A DNA stretch of 64,000 bases from Martelella endophytica (GTDB taxonomy: Bacteria > Pseudomonadota > Alphaproteobacteria > Rhizobiales > Rhizobiaceae), in contig NZ_CP010803.1 of NCBI RefSeq assembly GCF_000960975.1, forward strand, positions 4,247,818-4,311,817. The letters are read 5' to 3'. Below the pieces are notes generated by a model that was given only the letters and a program-made list of their open reading frames with translations, did not search any database and was not told the DNA's origin. The translations under genes and the position numbers were made by a program. This document shows positions 8,897-17,841 of the stretch, one piece after another; the first letter of the stretch is position 1; each line of letters opens with the position of its first letter.

Positions 8897-10732
8897 TTAT
8901 TCCGGCAGGATCCGGACAGCGCCCTTGTCGGCGCTGGCGGCGAAGGCGGCGTAGGCCTTGAGCGCCGTCGTCACCTGGCGGCGACGCGGGTGCTCCGGCT
9001 TCCATCCCTTCTCATCCTGAGCGGCACGACGCGCTTCAAGCTCCGAAGGCGAGATACGCAGGCTGATGGTGCGGCCGGGGATATCGATATCGATCATGTC
9101 GCCGTTTCGGACGAGGCCGATGGCACCGCCCTGCGCGGCCTCTGGCGAGACGTGGCCAATCGAAAGACCGGACGTGCCGCCCGAGAAGCGGCCATCGGTG
9201 ATCAGCGCGCAATCCTTGCCGAGGCCCTTCGACTTCAGATAGCTGGTCGGGTACAGCATTTCCTGCATGCCCGGCCCGCCCTTCGGCCCCTCGTAGCGGA
9301 TGACGACGACATCTCCGGCCTTCACCTCGTTTGAGAGAATGCCCTTCACCGCGGCGTCCTGGCTTTCGTAAACGACGGCCGGACCTGAAAACTTCAGGAT
9401 GCTCTCGTCAACGCCAGCCGTCTTCACGATGCAGCCGTTAAGCGCGACATTGCCCTTCAGCACGGCAAGCCCGCCATCCTTGGAAAAGGGATGCTCGGCA
9501 TTGCGGATCGCACCCTTGACGCGGTCGAGGTCGAGCTCGGCCCAGCGGCGGTTCTGCGAGAAGGCTTCCTGCGAGGGAACGCCGCCCGGGGCCGCCATGT
9601 AGAAATTGCGGACGCTTTCCGAATTGGTGCGCACGATGTCCCACTGGTCGATGGCATCGCCGAGGGTCGACGAATGCACGGTGGGGCTCTCGCGCTTGAT
9701 CAGGCCGGCGCGATCCAGCTCGCCGAGGATCGCCATGATGCCGCCGGCGCGGTGAACGTCTTCCATGTGAACATCGTTCTTGGCGGGCGCGACCTTGCAG
9801 AGGCAGGGCACGTGGCGCGACAGCCGGTCGATGTCGTCCATGGTGAAATCGAGCTCCGCCTCGTGGGCAGCCGCCAGAATGTGCAGCACGGTATTGGTCG
9901 AGCCGCCCATGGCAATATCGAGCGTCATGGCGTTCTCGAAAGCGGCCTTGCTGGCGATGGTGCGGGGCAGCGCAGCCTCGTCATCCTGCTCGTAATAGCG
10001 GCGGGCCAGATCGACGATCTGGTGGCCGGCCTCGACGAACAGGCGCCGACGATCCGCATGGGTAGCAAGCGTCGAGCCGTTGCCCGGCAGCGACAGGCCA
10101 AGCGCTTCCGTCAGACAGTTCATCGAATTGGCGGTGAACATGCCGGAGCAGGAACCGCAGGTCGGGCAGGCCGAGCGTTCGATCGCCTGGACATCGGCAT
10201 CGGAATACTTGTCATCGGCGGCGGCGACCATGGCGTCGACCAGATCGAGCGCCTGCTCCTTGCCGTTCAGCACCACCTTGCCGGCTTCCATCGGTCCGCC
10301 GGAAACGAAGATTGCCGGAATGTTGAGGCGGAGCGCCGCCATCAGCATGCCGGGCGTGATCTTGTCGCAGTTCGAGATGCAGACCATCGCGTCGGCGCAG
10401 TGGGCGTTGACCATGTATTCGACACTGTCGGCAATGACCTCGCGCGACGGCAGCGAATAGAGCATGCCGTCGTGGCCCATGGCGATACCGTCATCGACGG
10501 CGATCGTGTTGAATTCCTTGGCGACACCACCGGCGCTTTCAATCTCGCGCGCGACAAGCTGGCCGAGGTCCTTCAGGTGCACGTGACCCGGCACGAACTG
10601 GGTAAACGAGTTGACGACGGCGATGATCGGCTTTCCGAAATCACCTTCTTTCATGCCGGTTGCGCGCCAGAGACCGCGCGCGCCGGCCATGTTTCGACCA
10701 TGGGTCGTCGTTCTGGAACGATAGGCAGGCAT
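8897..10732 (-). CDS. ilvD: Dihydroxy-acid dehydratase
   Basis: A 611-residue IlvD that dehydrates 2,3-dihydroxy-3-methylvalerate and 2,3-dihydroxyisovalerate to 2-keto acids, the third common step of isoleucine and valine synthesis. The iron-sulfur ligands are visible at Cys122 (SNCDKITPG) and Cys195 ([10 protein letters not shown]). Length matches E. coli IlvD (616). The start ([10 protein letters not shown]) is set by AAAGGAAG upstream and by family alignment; a 43-codon in-frame extension is not coding-like. Cytoplasmic; it stands alone here rather than with other ilv genes. No leader peptide or attenuator was recognised upstream. Confidence 0.97.
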   Translation of the reverse strand: MPAYRSRTTTHGRNMAGARGLWRATGMKEGDFGKPIIAVVNSFTQFVPGHVHLKDLGQLVAREIESAGGVAKEFNTIAVDDGIAMGHDGMLYSLPSREVIADSVEYMVNAHCADAMVCISNCDKITPGMLMAALRLNIPAIFVSGGPMEAGKVVLNGKEQALDLVDAMVAAADDKYSDADVQAIERSACPTCGSCSGMFTANSMNCLTEALGLSLPGNGSTLATHADRRRLFVEAGHQIVDLARRYYEQDDEAALPRTIASKAAFENAMTLDIAMGGSTNTVLHILAAAHEAELDFTMDDIDRLSRHVPCLCKVAPAKNDVHMEDVHRAGGIMAILGELDRAGLIKRESPTVHSSTLGDAIDQWDIVRTNSESVRNFYMAAPGGVPSQEAFSQNRRWAELDLDRVKGAIRNAEHPFSKDGGLAVLKGNVALNGCIVKTAGVDESILKFSGPAVVYESQDAAVKGILSNEVKAGDVVVIRYEGPKGGPGMQEMLYPTSYLKSKGLGKDCALITDGRFSGGTSGLSIGHVSPEAAQGGAIGLVRNGDMIDIDIPGRTISLRISPSELEARRAAQDEKGWKPEHPRRRQVTTALKAYAAFAASADKGAVRILPE

Positions 10733-11045
10733 GGGGCTTCCTTTCTTAAAATCGGGGCGATGAGCATATCCGGCCAGTCCGGCCCTCCTCGATATACTGC
10801 TGCGACACGCGCAGAAACGCCTCTTTGTCTGCGTGGTACCGCATATTCGCAGGGCTGTCACTATCGCTTGGCGGCAAAACGGTACTCTCCGGTACGGTTA
10901 TGGCCGCAACCCGTGTCTTGCCCCTCAGCAAGTGCTTACGCGGCCACCGCTCAGCCATAAGCAGATGGACGAGACGACCGCCCGGCAGCAGATCGGAAGC
11001 CGTTGCGCTCCACGTCCGGGGCGCCTCAGCAAGAAAGGAATTCCC
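10733..11045. other. Divergent intergenic region, ilvD / redox cluster
   Basis: This 313-base stretch between divergent ilvD and the PepSY gene must hold both promoters. It contains a small GGCC-AGTCC-GGCC hairpin near 10770 and a direct repeat of GGTAC near 10885. I could not assign a confident -35/-10 pair, and no small gene is convincing. Confidence 0.4.
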
Positions 11046-11306
11046 ATGATCCGTTCCCTGATGCTCGCCGTTTCGATCATCGCCGTCCCTGCGGCGGCCT
11101 TCGCCATGCCGGTCGTCGGCGATATTGTCGGCACCAACCCGACGGATGCGGCTGCTGCTCTTCAGAAGGCCGGCTGCAATCTCAAGGGCTTTGAGGCCGA
11201 GGGCCGCATGATCGAGGCCAGGTGCTATGACCAGGACAATATGATGCATGAGGTCTATATCGACCCGAAGACCGGCGCGATCGCCAAGATCTCCGGGAAA
11301 GACTGA
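11046..11306 (+). CDS. Small secreted PepSY-like protein
   Basis: An 86-residue protein with a clear signal peptide (cleavage near AFA-MPVVG, residue 20). The mature part is about 66 residues with two cysteines and a C-terminal VYIDPKTGAIAKISG strand-turn-strand that looks like a PepSY domain. Such single-domain proteins are periplasmic and often sit beside b-type cytochromes. The start is preceded by AAAGGA. The cytochrome b561 gene begins two bases after the stop, so the two form an operon. Function unknown; a regulatory or ligand-binding partner of the cytochrome is plausible but inferred. Confidence 0.8.
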   Translation: MIRSLMLAVSIIAVPAAAFAMPVVGDIVGTNPTDAAAALQKAGCNLKGFEAEGRMIEARCYDQDNMMHEVYIDPKTGAIAKISGKD

Positions 11307-11307
11307 T

Positions 11308-11937
11308 ATGCCGACCGACAGCCGAACAGGGAAAGGGGCAGCGATTGCCCCGCCCGATCCGTGGGACCCCGTCGTGCGCCTCAGTCACTGGATCATCGCC
11401 ATCGCCGTCATCGTCAACGGCCTGATCTCCAAGCCGGGTGGAACCGTTCACGTCTGGATCGGCTGGATCGCGATGGCCGTGCTGGTCATCCGTCTGGTCT
11501 GGGGCTTCATCGGACCAGACGAAGCGCGGTTTTCCTCCTTCCTGCCGGATCCGCGTGCCGCGGTTTCGCATCTTCTCGCTGTTCTGCGCGGAAGGCCCAG
11601 GGAATACCCGTCCCACAATCCTGCCGGAACGATGATGGTCTATGCGCTCTGGATATGTCTCGCCGCAGTCATCGCGACCGGGTTGATCATGACGGACGCA
11701 AAAACGCCGGTCGCCATCGCCAAGGAGCGGGCGGCAGTGGAACAGGGCGACTGGTCCGTAATGGTAACGGATGGCGAGGGCGAAGGTGGAACGGGCGACA
11801 TCGCAAAAGCGATACATGAAACGGCGGCCAATCTCATGCTAGTATTGGCGCTCGTTCATGTCGCGGGCGTTGCGGCCGAAAGCTACGCGCTCAGGCGAAA
11901 TCTCGTCCGTCCGATGATCAAGGGTCCACCCCGCTGA
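11308..11937 (+). CDS. Cytochrome b561-family membrane protein
   Basis: A 209-residue inner-membrane protein of the prokaryotic cytochrome b561/Ni-Fe-hydrogenase b-subunit type. It opens with the typical WDPVVRLSHWIIA (histidine in helix 1), followed by VHVWIGWIAM in helix 2, helix 3 near 110-130 and a last helix with LVLALVHVAGV. The paired histidines in helices 1-2 and the last helix would bind haem b. It likely moves electrons between quinol and a periplasmic partner. It is flanked by the PepSY gene (2 bases) and a membrane-bound regulator (1-base overlap), so all three are co-translated. Confidence 0.88.
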   Translation: MPTDSRTGKGAAIAPPDPWDPVVRLSHWIIAIAVIVNGLISKPGGTVHVWIGWIAMAVLVIRLVWGFIGPDEARFSSFLPDPRAAVSHLLAVLRGRPREYPSHNPAGTMMVYALWICLAAVIATGLIMTDAKTPVAIAKERAAVEQGDWSVMVTDGEGEGGTGDIAKAIHETAANLMLVLALVHVAGVAAESYALRRNLVRPMIKGPPR

Positions 11938-12464
11938 TGAAAATCCGCAAGATCAAGGCGCAAGGGCGGTCGCAAACGGTCGCCCTTGCGCTCTTCATGG
12001 TGCTGCAGAGCATTGCCGCACTTTTCTTCGTCGCCGATGCCGTTCGTGACCTAGTCGATGGCCCCCTCGGCGTCGAATCCGTCATCGAGGCGCTGACCGC
12101 CTTCGTGCTCGTGTTCGGTATTTTCATGGCCGCCTGGCAATTGCGGCTGACGCTCGAACGCATGGCCGCTCAGGGCCGCGCTCTCGATATCGCGCGCGGC
12201 GATTTCGTTCGCATCATCGAAACGCAGTTCGACATATGGGGGCTGACGGCGGCGGAACGCGAGGTTGGCATGCTGGCGCTGAAGGGCATCGACATCGCCG
12301 AGATTGCGCGCCTCAGGGGATCGGCCCAGGGCACTGTGCGCACGCAGATGACCCGCATCTATGCAAAGTCCGGCGTTTCCGGGCGCGCCCAATTCGCGGC
12401 ATGGTTCGTCGAGGAACTTCTGGGAGACGGCATCTCGCAGCCGCATGGCGAGGAAAAGACGTAG
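11937..12464 (+). CDS. Membrane-anchored LuxR-type transcriptional regulator
   Basis: A 175-residue protein with two predicted membrane helices (about 13-35 and 47-67), a short linker, then a LuxR/FixJ-type helix-turn-helix (about 98-155: [29 protein letters not shown], then [11 protein letters not shown]). There is no receiver, PAS or autoinducer domain. The start codon overlaps the cytochrome stop in TGATG. A DNA-binding domain tethered to the membrane and coupled to a cytochrome b561 and PepSY protein suggests direct sensing of membrane redox state, but that is inference. Targets are unknown; msrPQ, 155 bases downstream, are the obvious candidates. Confidence 0.82.
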   Translation: MKIRKIKAQGRSQTVALALFMVLQSIAALFFVADAVRDLVDGPLGVESVIEALTAFVLVFGIFMAAWQLRLTLERMAAQGRALDIARGDFVRIIETQFDIWGLTAAEREVGMLALKGIDIAEIARLRGSAQGTVRTQMTRIYAKSGVSGRAQFAAWFVEELLGDGISQPHGEEKT

Positions 12465-12618
12465 TTCGGTTCCGGCAACCGATGCAGTTTTACCGCGTCG
12501 CGCCTCAGCCTCACAACCCCTACACAAAAATGTGGTCGCAACGTTTCTTGTTAAAGATGAAACTATCGGCGATGTTCCTGCGTATCAGGTTCAGCACGAA
12601 CATTACGGGAGGCAGCCC

Positions 12619-13596
12619 ATGTCCGCCTACAAGCCGCCGCATATTCCGGCTTCGGAAATCACCCCGGAACATCTTTATCTGAAACGCCGTACGCTCATCG
12701 CAGGGCTCGCGGCCGGCGCCACGTTCCTTGGCGCGCCCGGTGCATTCGCCGCTGCGGACGACCTGAAGCAGGGCGAAGATCTGAAGACCGTCAATGGCCC
12801 CTTCCCCGCGCCTGCCGACCGTAAGGTGACGAGCTACGAGGACATCACCCACTATAACAATTTCTACGAATTCGGCACCGGCAAGGAAGATCCCTACCGC
12901 AACTCCGAAAGATTCCAGCCCTATCCCTGGACCTTCGAGATCGGCGGCATGGTGCAGAAACCGCAGACCGTCGACATCGAAACCCTGATGACCAAGTTCC
13001 CGCTGGAAGACCGCGTCTACAGGATGCGCTGCGTGGAAGCCTGGTCGATGGTCATCCCCTGGGTGGGCATTCCGCTGAAATCGATCATCGATATGGCAGA
13101 GCCAACCGGATCGGCCAAATACGTCGCCTTCGAAAGTGTGGTGCGGCCGAAGGAAATGCCCGGCCAGAGCGGTTTCGGCCAGCCCATGCCGTGGCCCTAT
13201 GTCGAGGGTCTTCGGCTTGACGAAGCCAATCACCCGCTCACGATCATCGCCGTCGGGCTTTACGGCAAGACGCTGCTCAACCAGTCGGGCGCGCCGATGC
13301 GGCTGGTGGTTCCGTGGAAATACGGCTTCAAGGGCATCAAGTCGATCACCAAGATCACGCTCACCGACAAGCAGCCGCCGAACAGCTGGAACCTGCTGCA
13401 GTCGAACGAGTACGGGTTCTACGCCAACGTCAATCCGGATGTGCCGCATCCGCGCTGGAGCCAGGCCTCCGAGCGCGTGATCGGCTCCGGCGGCGGCTTT
13501 TTCGGCGGAGAACGCATTCCGACGTTGAAGTTCAATGGTTATGGCGACGAGGTCGCGAGCCTCTATGCCGGCATGGACCTCACCGCAAACTACTGA
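12619..13596 (+). CDS. msrP: Protein-methionine-sulfoxide reductase, molybdopterin catalytic subunit MsrP
   Basis: A 325-residue periplasmic molybdoenzyme (formerly YedY) that reduces methionine sulfoxide in envelope proteins. It has a twin-arginine signal (LKRRTLIAG, residues 21-29) and the sulfite-oxidase fold. The Mo ligand is Cys138 in YRMRCVEAW. Electrons come from quinol through MsrQ, the next gene. The start ATG has GGGAGG upstream; an 86-codon in-frame extension would precede the Tat signal and is rejected. It forms an operon with msrQ (13 bases). Confidence 0.96.
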   Translation: MSAYKPPHIPASEITPEHLYLKRRTLIAGLAAGATFLGAPGAFAAADDLKQGEDLKTVNGPFPAPADRKVTSYEDITHYNNFYEFGTGKEDPYRNSERFQPYPWTFEIGGMVQKPQTVDIETLMTKFPLEDRVYRMRCVEAWSMVIPWVGIPLKSIIDMAEPTGSAKYVAFESVVRPKEMPGQSGFGQPMPWPYVEGLRLDEANHPLTIIAVGLYGKTLLNQSGAPMRLVVPWKYGFKGIKSITKITLTDKQPPNSWNLLQSNEYGFYANVNPDVPHPRWSQASERVIGSGGGFFGGERIPTLKFNGYGDEVASLYAGMDLTANY

Positions 13597-13609
13597 CCGG
13601 CAGGACACG

Positions 13610-14272
13610 ATGAACGCCAACGCAGCGACACAACGCCCGGCCGCCAGTTGGTGGCGACCGGCCTCGGTCTGGGCCCTCTATGTAGTGGGCCTGCTGCCGG
13701 CCGTCTGGTATTTCTACCTCGGCGCCACCAACCAGCTCGGCGTCGACCCGGTGAAGACATTCGAGCATCTTCTCGGCATCTGGGCGCTGCGCTTCATTCT
13801 ACTGACGCTCTGCATCTCGCCGCTGCGCGAGCTCGCCGACGTCAACCTGTTGCGCTATCGCCGCGCGCTCGGCCTGCTCGGCTTCTATTATGTGTGCTTC
13901 CACTTCCTGGTCTATTTCGTGCTCGACCAGCGCATGGACGTCAACACGGTCGTTCAGGACGTCATCAAGCGGCCGTTCATCACCTTCGGGATGATCGCAC
14001 TGGTGCTCCTCATCCCGCTGGCGCTGACCTCCAACAACTGGTCGATCCGCAAGCTGAAGAAGAACTGGACCAGGATCCACTCCTTCATCTACGAAATCAC
14101 GGCGCTCGGCACCCTGCATTTTGCCATGGCCCGCAAGGTGATCGGCCCGGAAATCATGATTTATATCGCCATCGCCGTGCTGCTGCTTGGCTACCGCTTC
14201 CTGCGGCCGACCCTGATGGAGCGCAAGCGCGCCCGTAGGAAGGCAGCCCGGATGCAGATGGCGCCGAAATAG
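13610..14272 (+). CDS. msrQ: MsrQ, haem b membrane subunit of the MsrPQ system
   Basis: A 220-residue inner-membrane protein of the ferric-reductase-like (YedZ/MsrQ) family with about six helices. Conserved histidines appear in the helix containing GFYYVCFHFLVYF and in YEITALGTLHFAMA. It passes electrons from the quinone pool to MsrP. AGGA precedes the start. A strong terminator 18 bases after the stop ends the unit. Confidence 0.95.
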   Translation: MNANAATQRPAASWWRPASVWALYVVGLLPAVWYFYLGATNQLGVDPVKTFEHLLGIWALRFILLTLCISPLRELADVNLLRYRRALGLLGFYYVCFHFLVYFVLDQRMDVNTVVQDVIKRPFITFGMIALVLLIPLALTSNNWSIRKLKKNWTRIHSFIYEITALGTLHFAMARKVIGPEIMIYIAIAVLLLGYRFLRPTLMERKRARRKAARMQMAPK

Positions 14273-14290
14273 AACAGAAGCTCCCAAGCG

Positions 14291-14328
14291 ACAAAAACGC
14301 CCGCGCCGATGGTCGCGGGCGTTTTTGT
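14291..14328. terminator. Intrinsic terminator after msrQ
   Basis: Perfect 15-bp inverted repeat, arms ACAAAAACGCCCGCG and CGCGGGCGTTTTTGT, loop of eight bases. Bidirectional: it serves msrPQ on the plus strand and the convergent DoxX gene on the minus strand. Confidence 0.9.
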
Positions 14329-14345
14329 CGGATCGGAGCTATGCC

Positions 14346-14819
14346 TTAGCCGACCACCTTGAGCATGCCGGGATGTGCCCGAACGGTTTCCTGCCGGGCC
14401 AGCCAGCCATCGATGCCGACCCACTGCCCCGCACCCTTGATGGCGATGTAAAGAAGGGTGACGATGTGGTAGTCGATCAGCAGGTTGTTGTGATCGCTGA
14501 TGAACGGGAAGGTCATGTGCGCCATCCAGTAGAAGAACAGGATGCCGGCCCCGATCGGAGCACTGATGCGCACCAGGCAACCGAAGAGCAGCGACAGACC
14601 GATCGCCAGGTGGCCATAGGCAACCAGGAAGCTCATCACCGGCGCGATGGCCGGCGCGGTGAGCGGCGCGAACAGCCAATGGAAGGTGGTGGTGTGGCTG
14701 AGGAAGCCGGTGACGCTGAAGTTCGGGTCGAAGACCTGGTGCGAAGACGCGTAGAGGAAGGTCCAGGCCATCAGGAAACGCATGACCAGGAGAAAGCGTT
14801 TGTCAATTTCGGTAATCAT
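14346..14819 (-). CDS. DoxX/DoxD-family membrane protein
   Basis: A 157-residue protein with four predicted membrane helices (about 9-27, 55-80, 86-104, 118-136) typical of the DoxX family. The motif VRISAPIGAGILFFYWMAH and the loop preceding it fit DoxD-like 'terminal quinol oxidase' members, though most bacterial members have no proven oxidase activity. The start has AAAGGCAG upstream. Monocistronic and convergent with msrPQ. Confidence 0.75.
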   Translation of the reverse strand: MITEIDKRFLLVMRFLMAWTFLYASSHQVFDPNFSVTGFLSHTTTFHWLFAPLTAPAIAPVMSFLVAYGHLAIGLSLLFGCLVRISAPIGAGILFFYWMAHMTFPFISDHNNLLIDYHIVTLLYIAIKGAGQWVGIDGWLARQETVRAHPGMLKVVG

Positions 14820-15129
14820 GGCACTCTGCCTTTTGAAAGAGTTCTGACGAATTCGCTTGAGCGAAAGGTCGGACCTGTCGTCGGTCAGATCGTCATCGCG
14901 AAGGATGACGGGATTTCCGTTTGATGCCGGACCGGCGGCTTGTCGGATGTCAACCGGATGTTGTCCGGAGCAACCTTTTGTTCGAGGCCAAAACTACGCT
15001 TCGATCGATTTGGCCGCCTGATCGAGATCAAAAAACAGGCTTCGCTTTATTGGACACAGTGTTCACCTTTTGCGTGCCTAGGGTGCAAAAAGATCGGTCA
15101 GGCATTCTGGAGTGACGGAGGAGACAGGC
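14820..15129. other. Divergent intergenic region, DoxX / YciI
   Basis: A 310-base spacer. Near 15052-15067 there is a partly palindromic GGACACAGTGTTCACC that could be an operator for the YciI unit. No convincing promoter pair, RNA or small gene was found. Confidence 0.35.
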
Positions 15130-15507
15130 ATGAAGGTCATGATTCTGGTCAAGGCGACCGCTGAGAGCGAAAAGGGCGTGATGCCCACCATCGAACTGCT
15201 GGATGCGATGGGTCGCTTCAATGAGGAACTGGTGAAGGCCGGTATCCTGCAGGAGGCAGACGGTCTGAAGCCCTCCTCGCAAGGCAAGCGCGTCGCTTTT
15301 GATGGCGCCGGCCGCACCGTCATCGACGGCCCCTTCGGCGAGACCAGCGAGCTTGTCGCCGGTTACTGGATCTGGCAGGTCAAGGACATGGACGAGGCGG
15401 TGGAATGGGTAAAGCGCTGCCCGAACCCGATGCCCGGCCCGAGCGAAATCGAGATCCGCCCTGTCTACGCGGCCGAGGATTTCGCCGAGCTCTTCGACAA
15501 GACATGA
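15130..15507 (+). CDS. YciI/DGPF-domain protein
   Basis: A 125-residue YCII-related protein of the DGPF type. The namesake VIDGPFGETSELVAGYW sits at about residues 60-76 and the C-terminus has PNPMPGPSEIEIRP. These small ferredoxin-like dimers are often encoded near ECF sigma factors; none is present here. Function unknown. The start follows GGAGGAG. The stop overlaps the next start in ATGA, so translation of the downstream kinase-like gene is coupled. Confidence 0.87.
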   Translation: MKVMILVKATAESEKGVMPTIELLDAMGRFNEELVKAGILQEADGLKPSSQGKRVAFDGAGRTVIDGPFGETSELVAGYWIWQVKDMDEAVEWVKRCPNPMPGPSEIEIRPVYAAEDFAELFDKT

Positions 15508-16091
15508 CCATCATCCTGATCGGCGGCACGTCGCACACCGGAAAATCCACGCTCGCCGCCCGGCTCGGCGACCGGCTCGGCATTGATGTCATGTCCACGG
15601 ACAAGCTTGGCCGCCATCCCGGCCGGCCCTGGCCGGTGGTGCGGCCCGAGGTTGCCGAATTCTACCGGAGCCTTTCGCCGGAGACGATCCACTGGTTCCT
15701 GAAGGTGCATCATGAGAACATGCGCCCGCGGCTTGGAAACCTGATCGAGACGGCCCCCGCAGCGGGCCTCGTCCTCGAAGGCTCGGCCCTGCGTCCGGAA
15801 TATATGGCCGGATGGAATGCCACCGCCCGCGTGTTTCTCCACGCCGACCCCGCCTTTCTGACAGACCGCATCCGCATCAGCAGCCAGTACGACACGCTGA
15901 GCACCGAGGCGCGTGCGCTCGTTGACGTCTTCACCGAACGCTCTCTGCGGGAGAATGCAGAGGGGCTCGAAGCCGCGCGCCGTCACGACATCACGCTCAT
16001 CGATGCGGCCGATGGTGATACCATGGCGAGGCTTGCGGAAAGCCTGGTCTCAGATCACAGGAGACTTGCCGAAGAGCCGGCAAAAGATTAG
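15504..16091 (+). CDS. P-loop nucleoside/phosphoglycerate kinase-like protein
   Basis: A 195-residue P-loop protein with Walker A GGTSHTGKST at residues 7-16 and a downstream LVLEGSALRPE strand that fits the kinase core. It resembles 2-phosphoglycerate kinase-like or shikimate-kinase-fold proteins, but the phosphate acceptor is not evident. The first codon overlaps the YciI gene stop by four bases. It probably forms a small operon with YciI and possibly the phosphatase 33 bases downstream. Confidence 0.72.
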   Translation: MTIILIGGTSHTGKSTLAARLGDRLGIDVMSTDKLGRHPGRPWPVVRPEVAEFYRSLSPETIHWFLKVHHENMRPRLGNLIETAPAAGLVLEGSALRPEYMAGWNATARVFLHADPAFLTDRIRISSQYDTLSTEARALVDVFTERSLRENAEGLEAARRHDITLIDAADGDTMARLAESLVSDHRRLAEEPAKD

Positions 16092-16124
16092 AAACATTCG
16101 AAACTGCTTTCCGAGGAAACGGAC

Positions 16125-16712
16125 ATGATCGCAGGCAGGCACAAAGGCAGGATGAAGCGGATCGTGCGGCGCGCGCTGGGCGGCCTGGGGCTCTTTACAC
16201 TTGCCTCCGGGCTCTATCTCGGCGGCCTGCAGCTCTCAGGCAATTTCCACGAGGTTAAGGCGGGCGAGCTCTATCGCTCCGCTCAACCGGATGCCGCCGA
16301 ACTTTCCGACTATGTGCAGCGCTACGGCATCAAGACGATCATCAACCTGCGGGGCGCCCGCCCGGGTAAGGGCTGGTACGATGCTGAGGTTGCCACAAGC
16401 CGCAAGCTCGGCGTCGAGCACATCGATTTCGGCATGTCCGACCGCGAGATGCTTTCCGTCGACCGCAGCATGGAGCTGATCGCGCTGATGCGCGATGCGC
16501 CGAAGCCGATCCTGATCCATTGCAAGGCAGGTGCCGATCGCACCGGGCTTGCCTCGGTGATCTACCTCCAGCAGCTTGGTGGCATCGGTGAGGAGCAGGC
16601 CGAATGGCAGCTCTCCCCGATTTACGGTCATATCGGCATTCCCGTGATCGGCCCTTACGCCATGGACGAGACCTGGGAAGGGCTCGAGAAGGTTTTCGGC
16701 CTGCCGAGCTGA
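16125..16712 (+). CDS. Membrane-anchored cysteine (dual-specificity-like) phosphatase
   Basis: A 195-residue protein with a basic N-terminus and a hydrophobic segment at about 17-36 (signal anchor or signal peptide). The catalytic loop HCKAGADRTG holds nucleophile Cys133 and Arg139 (C-x5-R), with a general-acid candidate Asp102 or Asp106 in DFGMSD. It belongs to the DSP/tyrosine phosphatase-like family with the YRSAQP entry motif near 50-55, found in bacterial phosphatases acting on proteins, phosphoinositides or lipid A. The catalytic domain should face the periplasm. Substrate unknown. GAGGA lies before the first ATG. Confidence 0.85.
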   Translation: MIAGRHKGRMKRIVRRALGGLGLFTLASGLYLGGLQLSGNFHEVKAGELYRSAQPDAAELSDYVQRYGIKTIINLRGARPGKGWYDAEVATSRKLGVEHIDFGMSDREMLSVDRSMELIALMRDAPKPILIHCKAGADRTGLASVIYLQQLGGIGEEQAEWQLSPIYGHIGIPVIGPYAMDETWEGLEKVFGLPS

Positions 16713-16728
16713 CCGTCAGAGCAGAATT

Positions 16729-17613
16729 TCAGGGCGCAAACCGCGCCCTCTCCTCCCTGAAACGCCGGGTCAGAAAGCCACGCAGCAGCGCGATGCGGGC
16801 GAGACTGCCGGTGTCGGGATGCGACAGCAGGTGATAGGACCGACGGAAGCCGATGCCGGGCAGGATCCGCCTGAGCCCCGGCACATCGCGGGCGGCGAAA
16901 TCATGCAGGATGCCGACGCCGATGCCGGCCCTCACCGCTTCCATCTGCCCCGCGACGCCGGCGCAGCGGAACTGCCGACCGGCAAAGCGCGCCAGATGCC
17001 CGGCATAGTTCAACGACGATGCATAGGCGTAGTCCTCCACCCCGGTGACCACGACATGGCCGGCCAGCGCCTCCTCTTCCTCCGGTACGCCCGCATGCGC
17101 AAGATAATCTTCCGCCCCATAGACGCCGAGCGTATAGTCGGCGAGCCGCGAGACCACCAGCCGTCCTTCTTCCGGCGGATCGAGTGCGATGGCGAGATCT
17201 GCCTCGCGCTTGGACAGCGAAAAGGTGCGCGGCAGCGGTACCAGTTCGACGATGAGATCGGGATGCTCCTGCTGCAGCCTGCCGAGTTCGGCCGCGAGGA
17301 AATAGGTGCCGAGCCCATCCGGCGCGCCGATGCGCACCGTTCCGGAAAGTCCGGCGCCGTGGGCACGGGTCTCTTCGGTGACGTTGAGGATTTCCGTCTC
17401 CACCCGCTCTGCCGTCGTCAGCAGCCGCTCGCCCGCCTCCGTCAGCGTCGAGCCGGAAGGACGCCGCTCGAACAGCGGCTCGCCCAGAGCCTCCTCGAGC
17501 GCGTTGATCCTCCGTGCCACCGTCGCGTGGTTCAGCCCCAGCGCCTGCGCCGCCGAAAGCATCTGCCCACGCCGCGCCACCGCGAGAAAGACCCGCAGAT
17601 GATCCCAGTCCAT
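16729..17613 (-). CDS. LysR-family transcriptional regulator
   Basis: A 294-residue LysR protein with the winged helix-turn-helix at residues 1-60 (DWDHLRVFLAVARRG, then LGLNHATVARRINALE) and a periplasmic-binding-like effector domain from about 90 to 290. It is divergent from mmsA with 228 bases between the starts, the usual arrangement for a LysR regulator and its target. Control of valine/propionate catabolism genes is therefore likely but not proven. No unusual features. Confidence 0.93.
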   Translation of the reverse strand: MDWDHLRVFLAVARRGQMLSAAQALGLNHATVARRINALEEALGEPLFERRPSGSTLTEAGERLLTTAERVETEILNVTEETRAHGAGLSGTVRIGAPDGLGTYFLAAELGRLQQEHPDLIVELVPLPRTFSLSKREADLAIALDPPEEGRLVVSRLADYTLGVYGAEDYLAHAGVPEEEEALAGHVVVTGVEDYAYASSLNYAGHLARFAGRQFRCAGVAGQMEAVRAGIGVGILHDFAARDVPGLRRILPGIGFRRSYHLLSHPDTGSLARIALLRGFLTRRFREERARFAP

Positions 17614-17661
17614 ATGCCCATGCCCTTCAATTTACGCACAATGGATTTTTGAAATATCCTG

Positions 17662-17675
17662 TTTCTTTGCAGAAA
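17662..17675. promoter_or_regulatory. Candidate LysR box (T-N11-A)
   Basis: Interrupted palindrome TTTC-TTTGCA-GAAA between the divergent LysR and mmsA starts, matching the T-N11-A architecture of LysR operators. It lies 49 bases upstream of the LysR start. Assignment rests on position and symmetry only. Confidence 0.4.
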
Positions 17676-17841
17676 TGAATAGGCGAAGGTGTTGGCGTAG
17701 CGGACTGGGCGATGCCTCTCAACCAACAATCTCCCGCCTTGAGTGGAGAGATCGAAGGGGGCTATGCGAAATCAAGCCGAGTGCCAGCATCGAACTGAAC
17801 AGCCGGGACGCGACCCGGTGCCAAAAACCAGAGGAAACATC

